A stretch of 64,000 nucleotides of DNA. Source: Acidiferrum sp963764675 (lineage in GTDB: Bacteria; Acidobacteriota; Terriglobia; Acidiferrales; UBA7541). Made by a program: the position numbers and the translations under genes. The notes below the pieces were generated by a model, which ran no database searches, was not told where the DNA came from, and saw nothing but the letters and a program-made list of their open reading frames with translations. The stretch is taken from the NCBI GenBank assembly GCA_963764675.1, contig CAVXTQ010000005.1, positions 620,001 to 684,000 of the forward strand. Reading direction: 5' to 3'. Within the stretch, counting starts at the first letter, position 1. The number at the start of each line of letters is the position of its first letter. Below, piece by piece: positions 19,573 to 29,835 of the stretch.

Positions 19573-20851
19573 TCAGGCCCTTTTCGACGGTGATTTCGTG
19601 GGGTCTTGGCCATTGTAGAGAAAATGGATGCGCACCAGGTCCAGCGCGTCCTGCGACGCTTGCCAGCGGATGCCTTCGCGGTCGCCGGGAAACCTCACGC
19701 CGCGTTCTTTCACTCCGCCCGCATGCGACATCGCCACGTGCACGGTGCCGACAGGTTTTTCCTCCGAACCGCCGCCGGGGCCCGCGATTCCCGTGATTCC
19801 CACGCCAAGCGTGCTGCCCACGCGCCGGCGAATTCCTTCGGCCAGCGCCACCGCCACTTCGCGTGCTCACCGCGCCTTTCGCCAGAATCATCTCCGGCGG
19901 CACGTCGGCCCACGCCGTCTTCAGCTCGTTGCTGTAGCACACCACGCCGCCGAGAAAATACGACGAGCTGCCCGCAATGCTGGTCAGCCGCTGCGCCAGC
20001 AATCCGCCGGTGCAGCTCTCCGCCGCGGCGATCGTGGCATTGTTCAGCGTCAACTCGTGCGCCACCACTTCTTCGAGCGACCGCCCGTCTTCGCTGAAGA
20101 TGCGGTCGGTCAGCGCGATCTCGAAACTTTGCACGATTTCGTCCAGCGTTTTCTTGGCGTGCTGCGGCGTCGTCGGTCCACAGCGCGCAGATGAATCTGC
20201 ATTTCGCCGGGCGCGGCCAGGATCGTGGTGTTCACGTCGGGATAGCGGCTGTAGATCGGCAGGATGCGCTGCTCGACGTGCGATTCGCCCAGCCCGGTGA
20301 CGCGAATCTCGCGGTGGTGCAGTCGCACGCCGGAGACGCGCCGCTCCAGCCGCGGCAAGACTTGTTCGCGAAACAGTGGCTTCAACTCGCGCGGCGGTCC
20401 GGGCAGCAGCGCGATCAAGTGGCCCGCGTCTTCGATCCACAGACCCGGCGCGGTCCCGCGGATTTTCCAGGATCTCCGCGCCTTCTGGGACCATCGCTTG
20501 CCGCACGTTGACCTCCGGCATCTCGCGGCCCAGGCTGCGGAAGCGCCCCTCGATGTGTCGCAGGATCGCATCGTTGCGCCGCAGCTTGCGCCCCAGCAAG
20601 ATCGGCCACCGTTTCGCGCGTCAGGTCGTCTTCCGTGGGTCCCAGCCCGCCCGACGAAATCACCAGCTCCACGCGGTCCAGCGCATCCGCGAAACGCTTC
20701 GCTCAAGCAGGTCGCGGTTGTCGCCCACAACCGTCTTGCGCACCACTTCGATGCCGATGCTGTTCAGCTCTTCGGTAAGAAAGAGCGAGTTGGTATCCAG
20801 CCGGTCCGGCGTCAGCAGTTCCGAACCGACCGCGATGATTTCAGCTTTCAT
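19573..20851 (-). CDS. cinA: CinA-family protein (nicotinamide-nucleotide amidase), multiply frameshifted
   Basis: The gene codes for an N-terminal MoCF-like domain and a C-terminal NMN deamidase domain. It begins MKAEIIAVGSELLTPDR at 20851. Ordered pieces in changing frames include VISSGGLGPTEDDLTRETVADL, given as VISSGGLGPTEDDL plus TRETVADL, then RNDAILRHIEGRF, LIALLPGPPRELKPLF, ATIAAAESCTGGLLAQRL and VGITGIAGPGGGSEEKPVGT. At least five indels are needed. Two can be localised: an extra T near 20602 (GATCTTGCTGG) and a missing CG pair near 20462. The conserved motifs argue for a functional gene with sequence errors. Confidence 0.85.
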
Positions 20852-20859
20852 TCGTTTGA

Positions 20860-21916
20860 TTATCCGATCAGTGGCAGGCCGCGAACGTCCCAATCCAGCG
20901 TGAAGAGCGCCCGTTGGTAGTGAGAATGGCGCGGCCGGAGGGCTGCAGCGCCAGGCCGACGAGCCCCGAGCCGCTCAGCACCACTTCGGCCTGTGCCCTG
21001 CGGCGTGATGCGCACGATCCCGCGGCGCCCGCCGTGCGACGCCGCGACGTACAGATTTCCGTCGCGATCGAACGCCAGCCCTTGCGGCCGCCCGAGCCCG
21101 CGATAGAACGACGTGACTTCGCCGCCCTGCGTGATGCGATAAACGCGGTCGTAACTCGAAGTCGTCGGCCCGGTCACATACAAATCGCCGCTGGGATGAA
21201 ACGCCAGATGATACGCCGCGACCGAAGGCTCCAGTGTGGCAAACACAAAAATCTCGCGGCTCGGGCTGATTTTGAAAATCGTGCCGCTGCGATCGCCGAC
21301 GTACAAGATTCTCATCGCCGATCAAACGCGATTCCCGTCGCGACGCCCATGCCTTCGATCCACTGCTCGGCGCGGCCGTCCGGCGTGACGCGGTGAATCG
21401 TGCCGTCGTTGCGGCAGGACACAAAAAGATTGCCCCCGCGATCGAGCGCCAGTCCCGACGGATTGATCAGCGAAGTGACGAACGGCTTGATGCTGTAGTT
21501 CGCGGTGATCTTGTACAGCGAAACCGGAACGCGTTGCCCGCGCGGCCCGCTGAACGTCACATAAATATTTCCGTCGGTATCGACCGCCGGATTCGCCGAC
21601 CGGATGCAGATTGTCGGCGATTTGCAGGCCGATCGACACCGGATGCGGCTGGCTCTCGCTGCTGCGCGTTGGTCACGCGCACCGTGCCGCCGCTGGCGCC
21701 ATCGGGCACGCGCGCGATCAAGCGATTTTCGGTCGCCAGCACCAGGCCGGCTTCCGCCTCGCCAAAGTGCACCACCGGGCGCGCGCCCGTGCGCGAAGCA
21801 AACCCGCTGCCGTGGATGGCGATTTCGCCGCCGGGAATCGCCGCCGCGGGCGCGACACTCTCAATGCGCGGGACGCCGTTTTTTTCTGCCGTGGACGAAC
21901 CGAATCCCAATTTCAT
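20860..21916 (-). CDS. TIG-domain / NHL beta-propeller-like protein, multiply frameshifted
   Basis: The start is placed at MKLGFGSSTAEKNG (21916), 1 bp after the pgpA stop. The first 80 residues resemble an IPT/TIG domain (IESVAPAAAIPGGEIAIHG; GFASRTGARPVVHFGE). The rest has repeated beta-propeller blades of NHL or SMP-30 type: SGLALDRGGNLFVSCRNDG, LAFHPSGDLYVTG and GLAFDRDGNLYVAASHGG. At least four frame changes are needed; the most plausible end is DWDVRGLPLIG at 20860. No signal peptide is evident. Function is unknown, and the position inside a phospholipid/RNA operon gives no direct clue. Confidence 0.7.
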
Positions 21917-21917
21917 A

Positions 21918-22621
21918 TCACGTCTTAAAGTGTAACGCGAACCGCAGCAGAATTGCAGCGTAGATGCCCGCCATCCAGTCATCCGCCATGATGCCCCAGC
22001 CGCCGGGCAAGTATCTCCAGTCGCCGCAGCGGAAACGGCTTCCAGATATCGAACAATCGGAAAAATATAAATCCGAACAACAGATATTTCCAGTTCACCA
22101 GGCTGAGCGCGAAGAAAATCGCGAACGTGGAGAGATCCATGTGCGAGTGCAGATTCGGCAGCGCGATGGGAATCAGCGGCAGCAACAGCGTCAGGTGTTG
22201 CCCGGCGACTTCGTCGATCACCACGAATTGCGGATCTTTGATGCCCGCGTACTGCGCCGCGCGTTCGACGCGCTCCACACGCCGATCGCGCCCAGGATCA
22301 CAAGCAGCGCCAACGCGCAGAAAATCGGCAGGATCAGCACCGTGTCGTGAATGTCGCTGCCCGGCACGAGGAAATGCTTGTCCATGAACCGCGCGTCGGA
22401 CAGAACGTGCAGCGGCGACAATCCTGCCAGCGACGTCGGCCGCAAGAAAAAAATCGCGCAGAGACACGATCGTCAGCAACTCCCACCAGCGACCCCAACG
22501 TCCCCGGCGCCTTGCGGCCAGTGGCCGACGCCGAAGGCCGTGGCGATGGCAAGCGCCAGCGCGCGGTTTCTCGCGCAGCTTGGCCGTTGCGCGGATGTCG
22601 GCTTTCAGTGGTTGGTGTCAT
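21918..22621 (-). CDS. pgpA: Phosphatidylglycerophosphatase A, frameshifted
   Basis: The membrane enzyme removes phosphate from phosphatidylglycerophosphate. The start is ATG 22621 (MTPTTESRHPRNGQ). Pieces in changing frames give ALALAIATAFGVGHWPQGAG, TLGSLVG, DPQFVVIDEVAGQHLTLL with the catalytic acidic cluster, FRLFDIWKPFPLRRLE and LPGGWGIMADDWMAGIYAA, the last in the frame that ends at 21918. The extra segment between TLGSLVG and VIDEVAG is longer than in E. coli PgpA. It lies 18 bp after yacG. With plsY and gpsA it forms a phospholipid set in this operon. Confidence 0.87.
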
Positions 22622-22639
22622 CGGGATTTGGCGCTTCGT

Positions 22640-22805
22640 TCAGCTCGTCGTCGACTCTTCATCGAAGATCGGCTCCGACACGACGTATTTTTCCGCTGGC
22701 CCAGTTGCCCAGGTCTCGCAGCCGGCAGCGTTCGCTGCAAAACGGAAATTCGGCGTTGATCGCCGAATCGGTCGGCGTCTTGCAAATCGGGCACCGGCGT
22801 TGCAT
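22640..22805 (-). CDS. yacG: DNA gyrase inhibitor YacG-like zinc protein, one frameshift
   Basis: This is a small gene of about 54 codons, 12 bp after rimO. Reading from ATG 22805 gives MQRRCPICKTPTDSAINAEF, then PFCSERCRLRDLGNWASGK. The four cysteines (CPIC...C...RC) and the DLGNWASG motif are the YacG zinc-finger signature. A run of five A around 22690 is one base too long; with four the frame continues as YVVSEPIFDEESTTS and stops at 22640. Known YacG binds zinc and inhibits gyrase. The single indel hides it from ordinary gene calling. Confidence 0.85.
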
Positions 22806-22817
22806 GAAGAACTAATA

Positions 22818-24274
22818 CTACCCCAAGACGCGCAGCGCCGCTCCGGTGGAGATGCGCGTCAGAGTTCCGGCGGGCGGCATCGGTGGCTGCGCGCAGAGCA
22901 CTGCCGCGCTCGCGGGTCGCGGCAGAATCTCCACCACGCGCCCGATCAAGTCATACGCGTCGGTCTTCGTGATTTCGACGCGCGCCACATCGCCGGTCGC
23001 CGCGCACCTCGCCGCTGGGCAACTCGATATCCGTCAGATAAAGCTTGCCGTCGATGTCCGGCGCCATGCCTTCCAGCCGCGCTTCCCACACCAGCGGATT
23101 GTCCTTCGACGGCCCTTCGACCAGCGCGACGCGCAGTGCGCCCCTTGAAGCGCCCGCAAGTCTCTCTCGCGAAATCTTCTTCTGAATGGCCATCAACTCG
23201 ATCGCGCCGCTCGGTGATCGTCTCCGCATCGACTTTCGCATCCAGCGCGTAGCTGCCCGCGTTGTCCACATCCGAATACTCGAACACGCCCATCCAATCG
23301 AGATTCGCCGCGCGCACGAAATCGCAAAGCTCGTCGAAATCCGCTTCGGTCTCGCCAGGAAAGCCCACGATGAACGACGTCCGCAGCGAAACGCCCGGGA
23401 ATCGTCGCGCGAATCCGCTCCAGCAATTTCAGAAACGCATCGCCATGCGACCCGCGCTTCATGCGCGCCAGCACGTTGCGGCTGGCGTGCTGCAGCGGCA
23501 TATCCATGTATTTCGCCAGCCGCGGATGCGCCGCCAGCGTATCCAGCAATTTCTGCGTCACGCGATTCGGATACGCGTACAGAAACCGCACCCACAGCAG
23601 ATCCTTCGACCTCCGCCAGCCGCGCCAGCAAGCTGCGCCAGCCCGTCGCGCAAGCCCAAGTCTTCGCCGTACGAAGTCGTGTCCTGCCCGATCAGCGTGA
23701 TTTCGCGCGCGCCCGCCGCCGCCAGATTTTCCGCCTCGCGCACCACCGACTCGAATCGCCGGCTGCGAAATTTCCCGCGCAAGCTGCGGAATGATGCAGA
23801 ACGTGCACGGGATGATCGCAGCCTTCCGCGATCTTGATGTACGCCGCGTGCCGCGGCGTGGTCATCACGCGCGGCGTCAGATCGTGATACAGAAACGCCG
23901 GCGGCTCCGCGGGCAGCACGCGCAAATCGCCTTCGACCGCTTCCAGGATGCGCTCGACTTCGCCCGGTGCCCACAACCGCGTCCACTTCCGGCACTTGCT
24001 CCAGAATCTGCTCGCGGTAGCGCTCCACCAGGCAGCCCGCCACGATCAATTTCTTCGCCGCGCCAAATTTCTTGTGCTCGGCCATCTCCAGAATCGCGTC
24101 CACCGATTCCTTTTGCGCCGGCTCGATGAAGCTGCACGTATTCACCACCAGCACCTCGGCCTCGTCCGCGCGCGGCGTCAATTCATACCCCTCGCGCGCA
24201 AGAATGCCCATCATCACCTCGCTATCGACGAGGTTCTTCGGGCATCCCAGGCTGATGAATCCGACCTTTGTCAT
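22818..24274 (-). CDS. rimO: Ribosomal protein S12 methylthiotransferase RimO, multiply frameshifted
   Basis: The radical SAM enzyme adds a methylthio group to an Asp of ribosomal protein S12. It starts at 24274 with MTKVGFISLGCPKNLVDSE, the RimO form of the first MTTase motif; NTCSFIEPAQKESVD follows. The radical SAM cysteines CDHPCTFC are recovered across an extra G near 23810, then ITLIGQDTTSYGEDLGLRDG. Later pieces (KYMDMPLQHAS, FIVGFPGETEADFDELC and a C-terminal TRAM-like part ending in GAALRVLG) lie in other frames. At least five indels are needed. RimO rather than MiaB is indicated by SLGCPKNLVDSE. Confidence 0.9.
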
Positions 24275-24403
24275 AGCTGTGAATTTCCGCATTCCGCAAT
24301 TCTCTAGTGTAACACGCGCGAGCCGCGTCCCCCGCAGCCCTCGCGGTAGCGCAAGAAGCGAGACCTAGACCGATGGGCACGGTCCGCGAACGCTAGGGAG
24401 TTG

Positions 24404-26751
24404 TCATTCTGAGAGCATCCGATAGGGATGCTCGAAGAATCTCAACGTCAAAAACTGACGAGCCGTTGCGTGCGAGCACCGGGAAGGGCGTTGTTCCACA
24501 GCCTCAACGCGACCGAGCCCCGCCCGCACCTGCTCCAAGAGCCCGCGCAATCGCAGCGTATCGCAAGGCACGCCGCCAAATCGCGCGTGCGCATAAAGTT
24601 GCGTGAACTCCCGCACCGCCGGCGCCAGCCCCGGCTCCCTCACCGCAGCAGCAAATTCCAGCGGCGTCTGCGAAGCGCGCCGCGCAAAACCTCGGCGTTC
24701 CAGCAAGTCGCAGCAATTCCGCATACAAGCCGCGAAGCCAGCTGCGGATTCACGCTGGCTGCCGTTCGGCGCGCGAAGCTGCAAGTACAGCCGCAACCGA
24801 CGGATAGCCTCACTCAACAAGCCATAACGCAGCAGCACCAAGAAGACGATCAATGCCACCGGCAAAGCAAACGTAACCACACCGCGCCGGCTCAGCCATG
24901 ACCGCAGCCAAATCTTGCTCGTTCGTTGCCTCCCGCTAAACCACGCCCGCGCAGATTCCGTCCAGCTGCGCGTGTTGTGCTGCATGCCCTGCGCCATCTG
25001 CACCTGGTGCGCGAAATCGTAGTTGATCACCCATTCGTTCCAAGACAGCTCCATCCAATCGAGGTACTGCCCAAGCCGCGAGAAAATGCCAAAGTCCTCC
25101 GCCACGGACGGTGTAGGGTCAAACGTGATCCATCCGTTGCCGGGAAAATAAACTTCCACCCAGCTGTGCGCATCGCTGGCGCGCACGATGTAGTCGCCTG
25201 CAAGATCGTTGTATTCGCCGGGGAGAAACCCATTCACCTCGCGCGAAGGAATCCCCAGCGTGCGCAGCATGATGGTCATCGCCGAAGCAAAATATTCGCA
25301 GTGGCCGGCGCGCGTCTCGAAGAGAAAATGTGCCAGCGGGTCGTCGCCGGGCTTGCCGGAAAGGTTCAGCGTGTAGGTATATCGGCTGCGCAGGTAAGAC
25401 TCGATCGCGACGGCCTTGTCGTAGGGCGTTCGCGCCTTCGCGGAAACCGATTTGGAAAGCTCGGGTATGCGCGCATCCAGCGAAGGAAGCTGCAGGTAGA
25501 GCGCCGCGAATTTCCTCCGGATACTCGGAACCCGCTGCGCGCAATTTCGTGGGATTCAGGGTCGGCAGCCGCGAGAATCCGTAATAGCGCACCGGCGCAT
25601 AGTTGCGAAACGGATTGTAAAGCGAGCCCGCGAAATCGCGGAACAAATAGGACCGCCGCGAGATCCAGCCCGCATTCACGCTCTCTCCCGAGAAATTTCC
25701 TTGCAGCGAAACGGCGTTCGCAGGCGCGAACATCGCGTCCGTGGCCACGGGCTGCAGCAAAATCTCGTAGTTCAGTCCGATCGCCGGATCGTTTTTCTGC
25801 TGCGCGGGGTCGGCCACGTAAATCCAGCCGGTCGCATCCGGCAGCAGCGCGGCGGCATGATGATTCGGCGACGTCCAGCGCTTGCCGTCAAAGGTCGAAA
25901 GCGCGATGCCGCGCCACCGTAATTGCGGGTAGCCCACCGGCTTCCCGGTCTTCACGCGCATCACCACCGTGGGATTCTTCTTGATTTCGCCGATCTGGCC
26001 CGAGCTCTACGTCATCGGTGAAGCCGGTCATCAGCGAAGGCTGCATGCTGGTGCGGCCCATGTATCCCGCGCTGAATCGCGGAAAAAAGAAGAACAGCGC
26101 TCCGCCAAGTACGATCGCGCCCACCGCCACGCTCAGCGCCGCAAACGTCAGAGCGCGCGTCAAGCGCCGTTCTTGCGCTGGCTGGTTGAGCGGCTGCGCG
26201 ATGGCTCCCTTGGCGCCGCGGCGGATCTCCATGCCGATGAAGGTGGCCACGCCGAACAAAAGAAAAATAAAAAATAGCACCAGGAAGGCCGTGTCGATGG
26301 TGAGGATCGCGGCCGCCAAGATCGCGGCGAAGGCCAGCATCGCCAGAAAGAAGGCGTCGCGGTCGCTGGACGCGCTGTACAAGCGCACCAGCATCACGAA
26401 CAGCAGGAAATGCACCGAGCCCAGAAGCGCCGCATACAGCGAGGGGTTCGTGGAGGCCGCGGCGATCGCGCGGGATAGGAACAAAACGTCGAACGGAAAG
26501 ACGGCCAGATAGGCGACCACCAGCCAGGTTGCTGTGCGCTGCGACAGTTCCGGCGGCTGATGCCGAAGCCAGCGAAACGCTTTGTACAGCATCGCCAAAG
26601 ACGCCAGAACGCAGCTAACCAAGTCCAGTTTGCCGGTGGCGATCAGCGTCGCGATCGACGCCAGGATCAGCAGAAGCAAAGATCCGCGAAAGAATCGCTC
26701 GGCAGGCAGCGACGCGACTCCAGGAGGCGCAGCGGAAGCGGAAGAGGCCAT
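24404..26751 (-). CDS. TgpA-like transmembrane transglutaminase, frameshifted
   Basis: The intended protein is about 780 residues. It has five or six N-terminal helices (DUF3488-like, to about residue 230), a periplasmic transglutaminase domain and a C-terminal helix plus DUF4129-like tail. The catalytic Cys region is GHCEYFASAMTIMLRTLGIP, with His in DAHSWVEVYFPG and Asp in WITFDPTP. Two frame changes are needed, near 26000 (after TDDVELG, resuming QIGEIKKNPTVVMRVK) and near 25510 (after EYPEEIR). The family usually sits beside MoxR and DUF58 genes; here both are upstream with mutY in between. Confidence 0.87.
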
Positions 26752-26863
26752 GGCAGACTCTCAATGTTAGCACCCGCGCCTCGCAGCCCCCGCAACCGCG
26801 GTGCGTAACGATAACGCGGCCAAACGCAGCGAGCACTGCCTCAACGAGACAATATCCCTGTAG

Positions 26864-26883
26864 CCGCCGTCTTCAGACGGCGG
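26864..26883. repeat. Perfect palindromic element
   Basis: Nine-base arms CCGCCGTCT / AGACGGCGG flank a 2-nt loop. The flank CTGTAG...GGGTTTAG has no T-tract. It is REP-like by form; only one copy was seen in this window. Confidence 0.5.
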
Positions 26884-27024
26884 GGTTTAGACTCAACTTG
26901 AAGCACAACCTCTCCACATCTGCACTCGTTGATGAGCCGGCAACTGTAGCGGTCGCGGACCGTCGCGGGCGCCCTTGATTTGCATGTTCAACACCCATTC
27001 TGTTCGCCAAGTGGCGGCCGGGTG

Positions 27025-27051
27025 CCGCACCCTCCGATTTTGAGGGTGCGG
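27025..27051 (+). terminator. Possible terminator or palindromic element
   Basis: Ten-base arms CCGCACCCTC / GAGGGTGCGG with a 7-nt loop CGATTTT are followed by TTTCTGAG. The weak T-tract makes termination uncertain, and no plus-strand gene precedes it. Confidence 0.4.
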
Positions 27052-27084
27052 TTTCTGAGGTTCTCTGCTCCGTCTCCGATGTTT

Positions 27085-28224
27085 TCAGCGAGCAACCGCC
27101 AGCGCCGCAGGCTCGGCCAATGCCGCCCGCGCGATCTTGCGCGTAAGGTTCGACACCGCCAAAGCCGACGGCGACACCAGCTCGGAGAGCGAGACGCAGG
27201 TTGCGCCGCTAATTCGGGGCAGTCTCGGAACCAACACTCGGTAGGGCAGCAAGGTGATGCTGCGATACGTCACCGCGTGACGCGCACGCGAAAGCGGTTC
27301 CAGGCGCAACCCCCGATTTTTCACTGGCAACTCGAACAACCCCGCAAGAAATCCCTGTAGTTCCGCCGCGGGATTTTTCTGCACCGCGACGGTAGGGAAA
27401 TGCCACATCTTCGAGACCAGCGTCGCCACTTCCTCGTGCGTGGTCTGCTTTCGCGAAGCGTGGGGCGGCGGAAGCAACAGCGTGCGGCCGCGCGGGTCCA
27501 ACAGCACGGCGGCAGCCAGCGTAATTTCCACGGTCGCGCGTTTCTTGCGCTTTTCCGGAATGATCTCCGTCAGACCAAAGTGTCGCGCCCGGCAGAATTT
27601 CGCCACCGGGCATAACAAACACTGCGGCGCGCGCGGAGTGCAGATCATCGCGCCCAGCTCCATCATGGCCTGATTCCAGTCGCCCGGCGCCTTCGGATCG
27701 AGCCGTTCGTCTGCTGCTTTCTGGAGCGCTTGCCAGCGGCCTCTCTCTCGCAAATCGCCGCGCACCGCGTCCAATCGCGCCAGCACGCGCGCCACGTTAC
27801 CGTCGAGCACGGCGTGCTTCCCGTCGAACGCGATGCTCAAGATCGCGGCCGCCGTGTAGCTGCCGATGCCAGGCAGCGCAAGCGCTTGCTCCTCGTCTTG
27901 CGGGAACTCGCCGCCGTGCGCGGCCACGATTTGCTGCGCCGCTCGCTGCAAATTGCGCGCGCGGCTGTAATAGCCCAGTCCCGACCAAAGCCGCAGCACG
28001 TCTTCTTGGGGCGCCTCGGCGAGCGCGGCAACGGTAGGGAATCGTTCCAGAAAGCGTTCGTAGTAGGGAATCACGGCTGCAACGCGCGTTTGCTGCAGCA
28101 TGATTTCCGACAGCCACACGCGATACGGATTCTTGTCGCGCCGCCAAGGCAAGTCGCGCTGGAACTGGCGAAACCATCCCAGCAAGCGTTTCCGAAACTC
28201 AGCGAGCTCGCGATCTCGAGGCAT
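27085..28224 (-). CDS. mutY: A/G-specific adenine glycosylase MutY
   Basis: The 379-residue base-excision enzyme removes A opposite 8-oxo-G. It has the substrate motif LPWRRDKNPYRVWLSEIMLQ, helix-hairpin-helix LPGIGSYTAAAI, catalytic Asp in VLDGNVARV and the iron-sulfur cluster cysteines C-x6-C-x2-C-x5-C (CTPRAPQCLLCPVAKFC). A C-terminal NUDIX-like 8-oxo-G recognition domain follows. The start at 28224 (MPRDRELAEF) is chosen because the open frame upstream is not conserved. It is intact and stands between DUF58 and the transglutaminase gene. Confidence 0.95.
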   Translation of the reverse strand: MPRDRELAEFRKRLLGWFRQFQRDLPWRRDKNPYRVWLSEIMLQQTRVAAVIPYYERFLERFPTVAALAEAPQEDVLRLWSGLGYYSRARNLQRAAQQIVAAHGGEFPQDEEQALALPGIGSYTAAAILSIAFDGKHAVLDGNVARVLARLDAVRGDLRERGRWQALQKAADERLDPKAPGDWNQAMMELGAMICTPRAPQCLLCPVAKFCRARHFGLTEIIPEKRKKRATVEITLAAAVLLDPRGRTLLLPPPHASRKQTTHEEVATLVSKMWHFPTVAVQKNPAAELQGFLAGLFELPVKNRGLRLEPLSRARHAVTYRSITLLPYRVLVPRLPRISGATCVSLSELVSPSALAVSNLTRKIARAALAEPAALAVAR

Positions 28225-28316
28225 GATGACCCGGTATTCTCGCACGGATCGCGATTCGAGTTTGCAGTGCGGGAGCCCGGTCCTGCCTTTGACCAAGTTA
28301 GGTGTCAGCAACAATG

Positions 28317-29699
28317 CTACGAAAGCAAATCTTCCAAGAAAACGACGTACGAGGAGTTCCACAAGCTCGCAGGAATAGATCCGCGAGGCTGACTGGTGAC
28401 GATGACTTTGAAAAGATCGGGCGAGGCCGCCAGATCGCAAAGCAGCGCATGCTCCGGGTCCGGAGGCAGCGGCTGCGCAAGCGCCAGATGCCGAAGGATG
28501 CTGAAGATGTTTTCGTCGGCGGGCGCGAGAGGTGTCTCCAGGCCTGCCGTTCGAAATTGTAAGTGCGCGTTGCGATCGAAAAAATGCCACGCGATGGCGG
28601 CGCACAGATTAACCGCCCGCTCGAAGCGCTCCGACACCACAGCAGGTGCGGCCGCCTTCTGCGCCGCACCGCTGCGCGCTGCATCGCGCGGCGCTTCGCC
28701 GACTCCTGCAACGTGCGGGTCCAGCACCAGCAGCACGCGGTAATCTTCTTCTCGCGCGAATTCGCGCACCATCAGCGAGCCCTGCCGCGCCGAGGCCTTC
28801 CAGTGGACGTGGCGCGCGCTGTCGGTGGGAACGTACCCTCGCAGCGCGTAAAGATCCTGGCCCCGGCCCTTGTTCAGGCTTTCGAGCGCTCCCTGCAACG
28901 CGGGTAGAACCTCGAGAAATTCGCCGGCTGGCTCAACCGAGGGATAGACGAGAGCCTCCGCGCGCAACTCGAGGCGCCGCGCTTTCTGCAAGAAGCCGAA
29001 CGGGAAGCGCGTGACGATGCGAAAGGCGTCCTGGCGGTAAGCTCCGCGTCGCGCGAAAGTAATCGGAACGCTTTGCCGCACGCGCTCGCGTTTCGGCAGA
29101 TAGGGAAAGTAAACCGGCGTCTCGAGCAGAGCGGCCGCAGGAGCTTTTTTCGTCTTCGCCGCCTCAACGCGCAAGGAAAACGAGGGCAGCGTCAGCTTTT
29201 CATTTTCCAGCTCGACCTGCGCGCGAACTGGGCGCCCGGCGAAGATGTGCTCCGGCAATTCGAGACGCAGCTCGACGCCGCTCAGCGTGATCGACGAAAG
29301 AACGCCCGACATCAGAATGATGGCGATCAAGCTTGCGAGAATCAGGAACAGTAAATTGTTGCCGGTGTTGAGCGCGGCAAGCGCGACGACGATGATGCCG
29401 CCGATGTAGATCCATCCCTCGCGCGTCACCTTATATTCCATCTTGTAGCCGATCCAGCGAAGCGGCGTACGCTTCGCAAGGACCGGAACCAGAGTGATGC
29501 CCACCCACGCGGCCACCACCAGCGCCGCGAGCGCAGAAGTGACAGACAGGCCGACGTGGCCAAGCTCCGCGGCCGCGCCCGAATACAGCGCAAAGAGCAG
29601 CGCCACGCTCAGCGCCGTGATGGAAATGAAAAACGCCCGAACGCCAGGGCGATCGGCCTTGGCCCAAAGCTGCGCGACACTGGAGTTAACCGAAGTCAT
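28317..29699 (-). CDS. DUF58 domain protein
   Basis: The 460-residue protein has two pairs of N-terminal hydrophobic segments (about 20-65 and 85-130), then a beta-rich part and the DUF58 core (PTDSARHVHWKASARQGSLMVREF), followed by a von Willebrand A-like fold around VLLVLDPHV. Such proteins are partners of MoxR ATPases, probably in envelope stress or complex assembly. The start is set at MTSVNSS (29699) because the next ATG, at 29726, lies within a palindromic element. moxR is 136 bp upstream. Confidence 0.85.
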   Translation of the reverse strand: MTSVNSSVAQLWAKADRPGVRAFFISITALSVALLFALYSGAAAELGHVGLSVTSALAALVVAAWVGITLVPVLAKRTPLRWIGYKMEYKVTREGWIYIGGIIVVALAALNTGNNLLFLILASLIAIILMSGVLSSITLSGVELRLELPEHIFAGRPVRAQVELENEKLTLPSFSLRVEAAKTKKAPAAALLETPVYFPYLPKRERVRQSVPITFARRGAYRQDAFRIVTRFPFGFLQKARRLELRAEALVYPSVEPAGEFLEVLPALQGALESLNKGRGQDLYALRGYVPTDSARHVHWKASARQGSLMVREFAREEDYRVLLVLDPHVAGVGEAPRDAARSGAAQKAAAPAVVSERFERAVNLCAAIAWHFFDRNAHLQFRTAGLETPLAPADENIFSILRHLALAQPLPPDPEHALLCDLAASPDLFKVIVTSQPRGSIPASLWNSSYVVFLEDLLS

Positions 29700-29716
29700 C
29701 CTTGAAGAATCTTGTG

Positions 29717-29738
29717 GCACAGCCATTCCTGGCTGTGC
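29717..29738. repeat. Palindromic element upstream of the DUF58 gene
   Basis: GCACAGCCA-TTCC-TGGCTGTGC is a perfect 9-bp stem in the moxR-DUF58 spacer. No T-tract follows closely in either direction. It is REP-like by form. Confidence 0.5.
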
Positions 29739-29835
29739 GCTTTAGCTAAGGCCACCAAATTCATTGCAAGGAAGAATCGCTCAGACACCAAAACCCTCTC
29801 GAAGTGAACTTTTCCGCAGCCTGTAAAGCGACCTC

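Larger units (their letters stand above)
26752..27084. other. Intergenic region between mutY and the transglutaminase gene with two strong palindromes
   Basis: No gene was found in these 333 bases. They contain CCGCCGTCT-TC-AGACGGCGG (26864-26883), a perfect 9-bp stem, and CCGCACCCTC-N7-GAGGGTGCGG (27025-27051), a perfect 10-bp stem followed by TTTCT. Both look like dispersed palindromic elements; the second could also end transcription from the left. Confidence 0.6.

Noticed and set aside
18346..26751. A block of pseudogenes
   Set aside because: Motifs remain conserved across every break and indels sit at short runs; simultaneous decay of rimO, plsY and pgpA is improbable. Sequence error is preferred.
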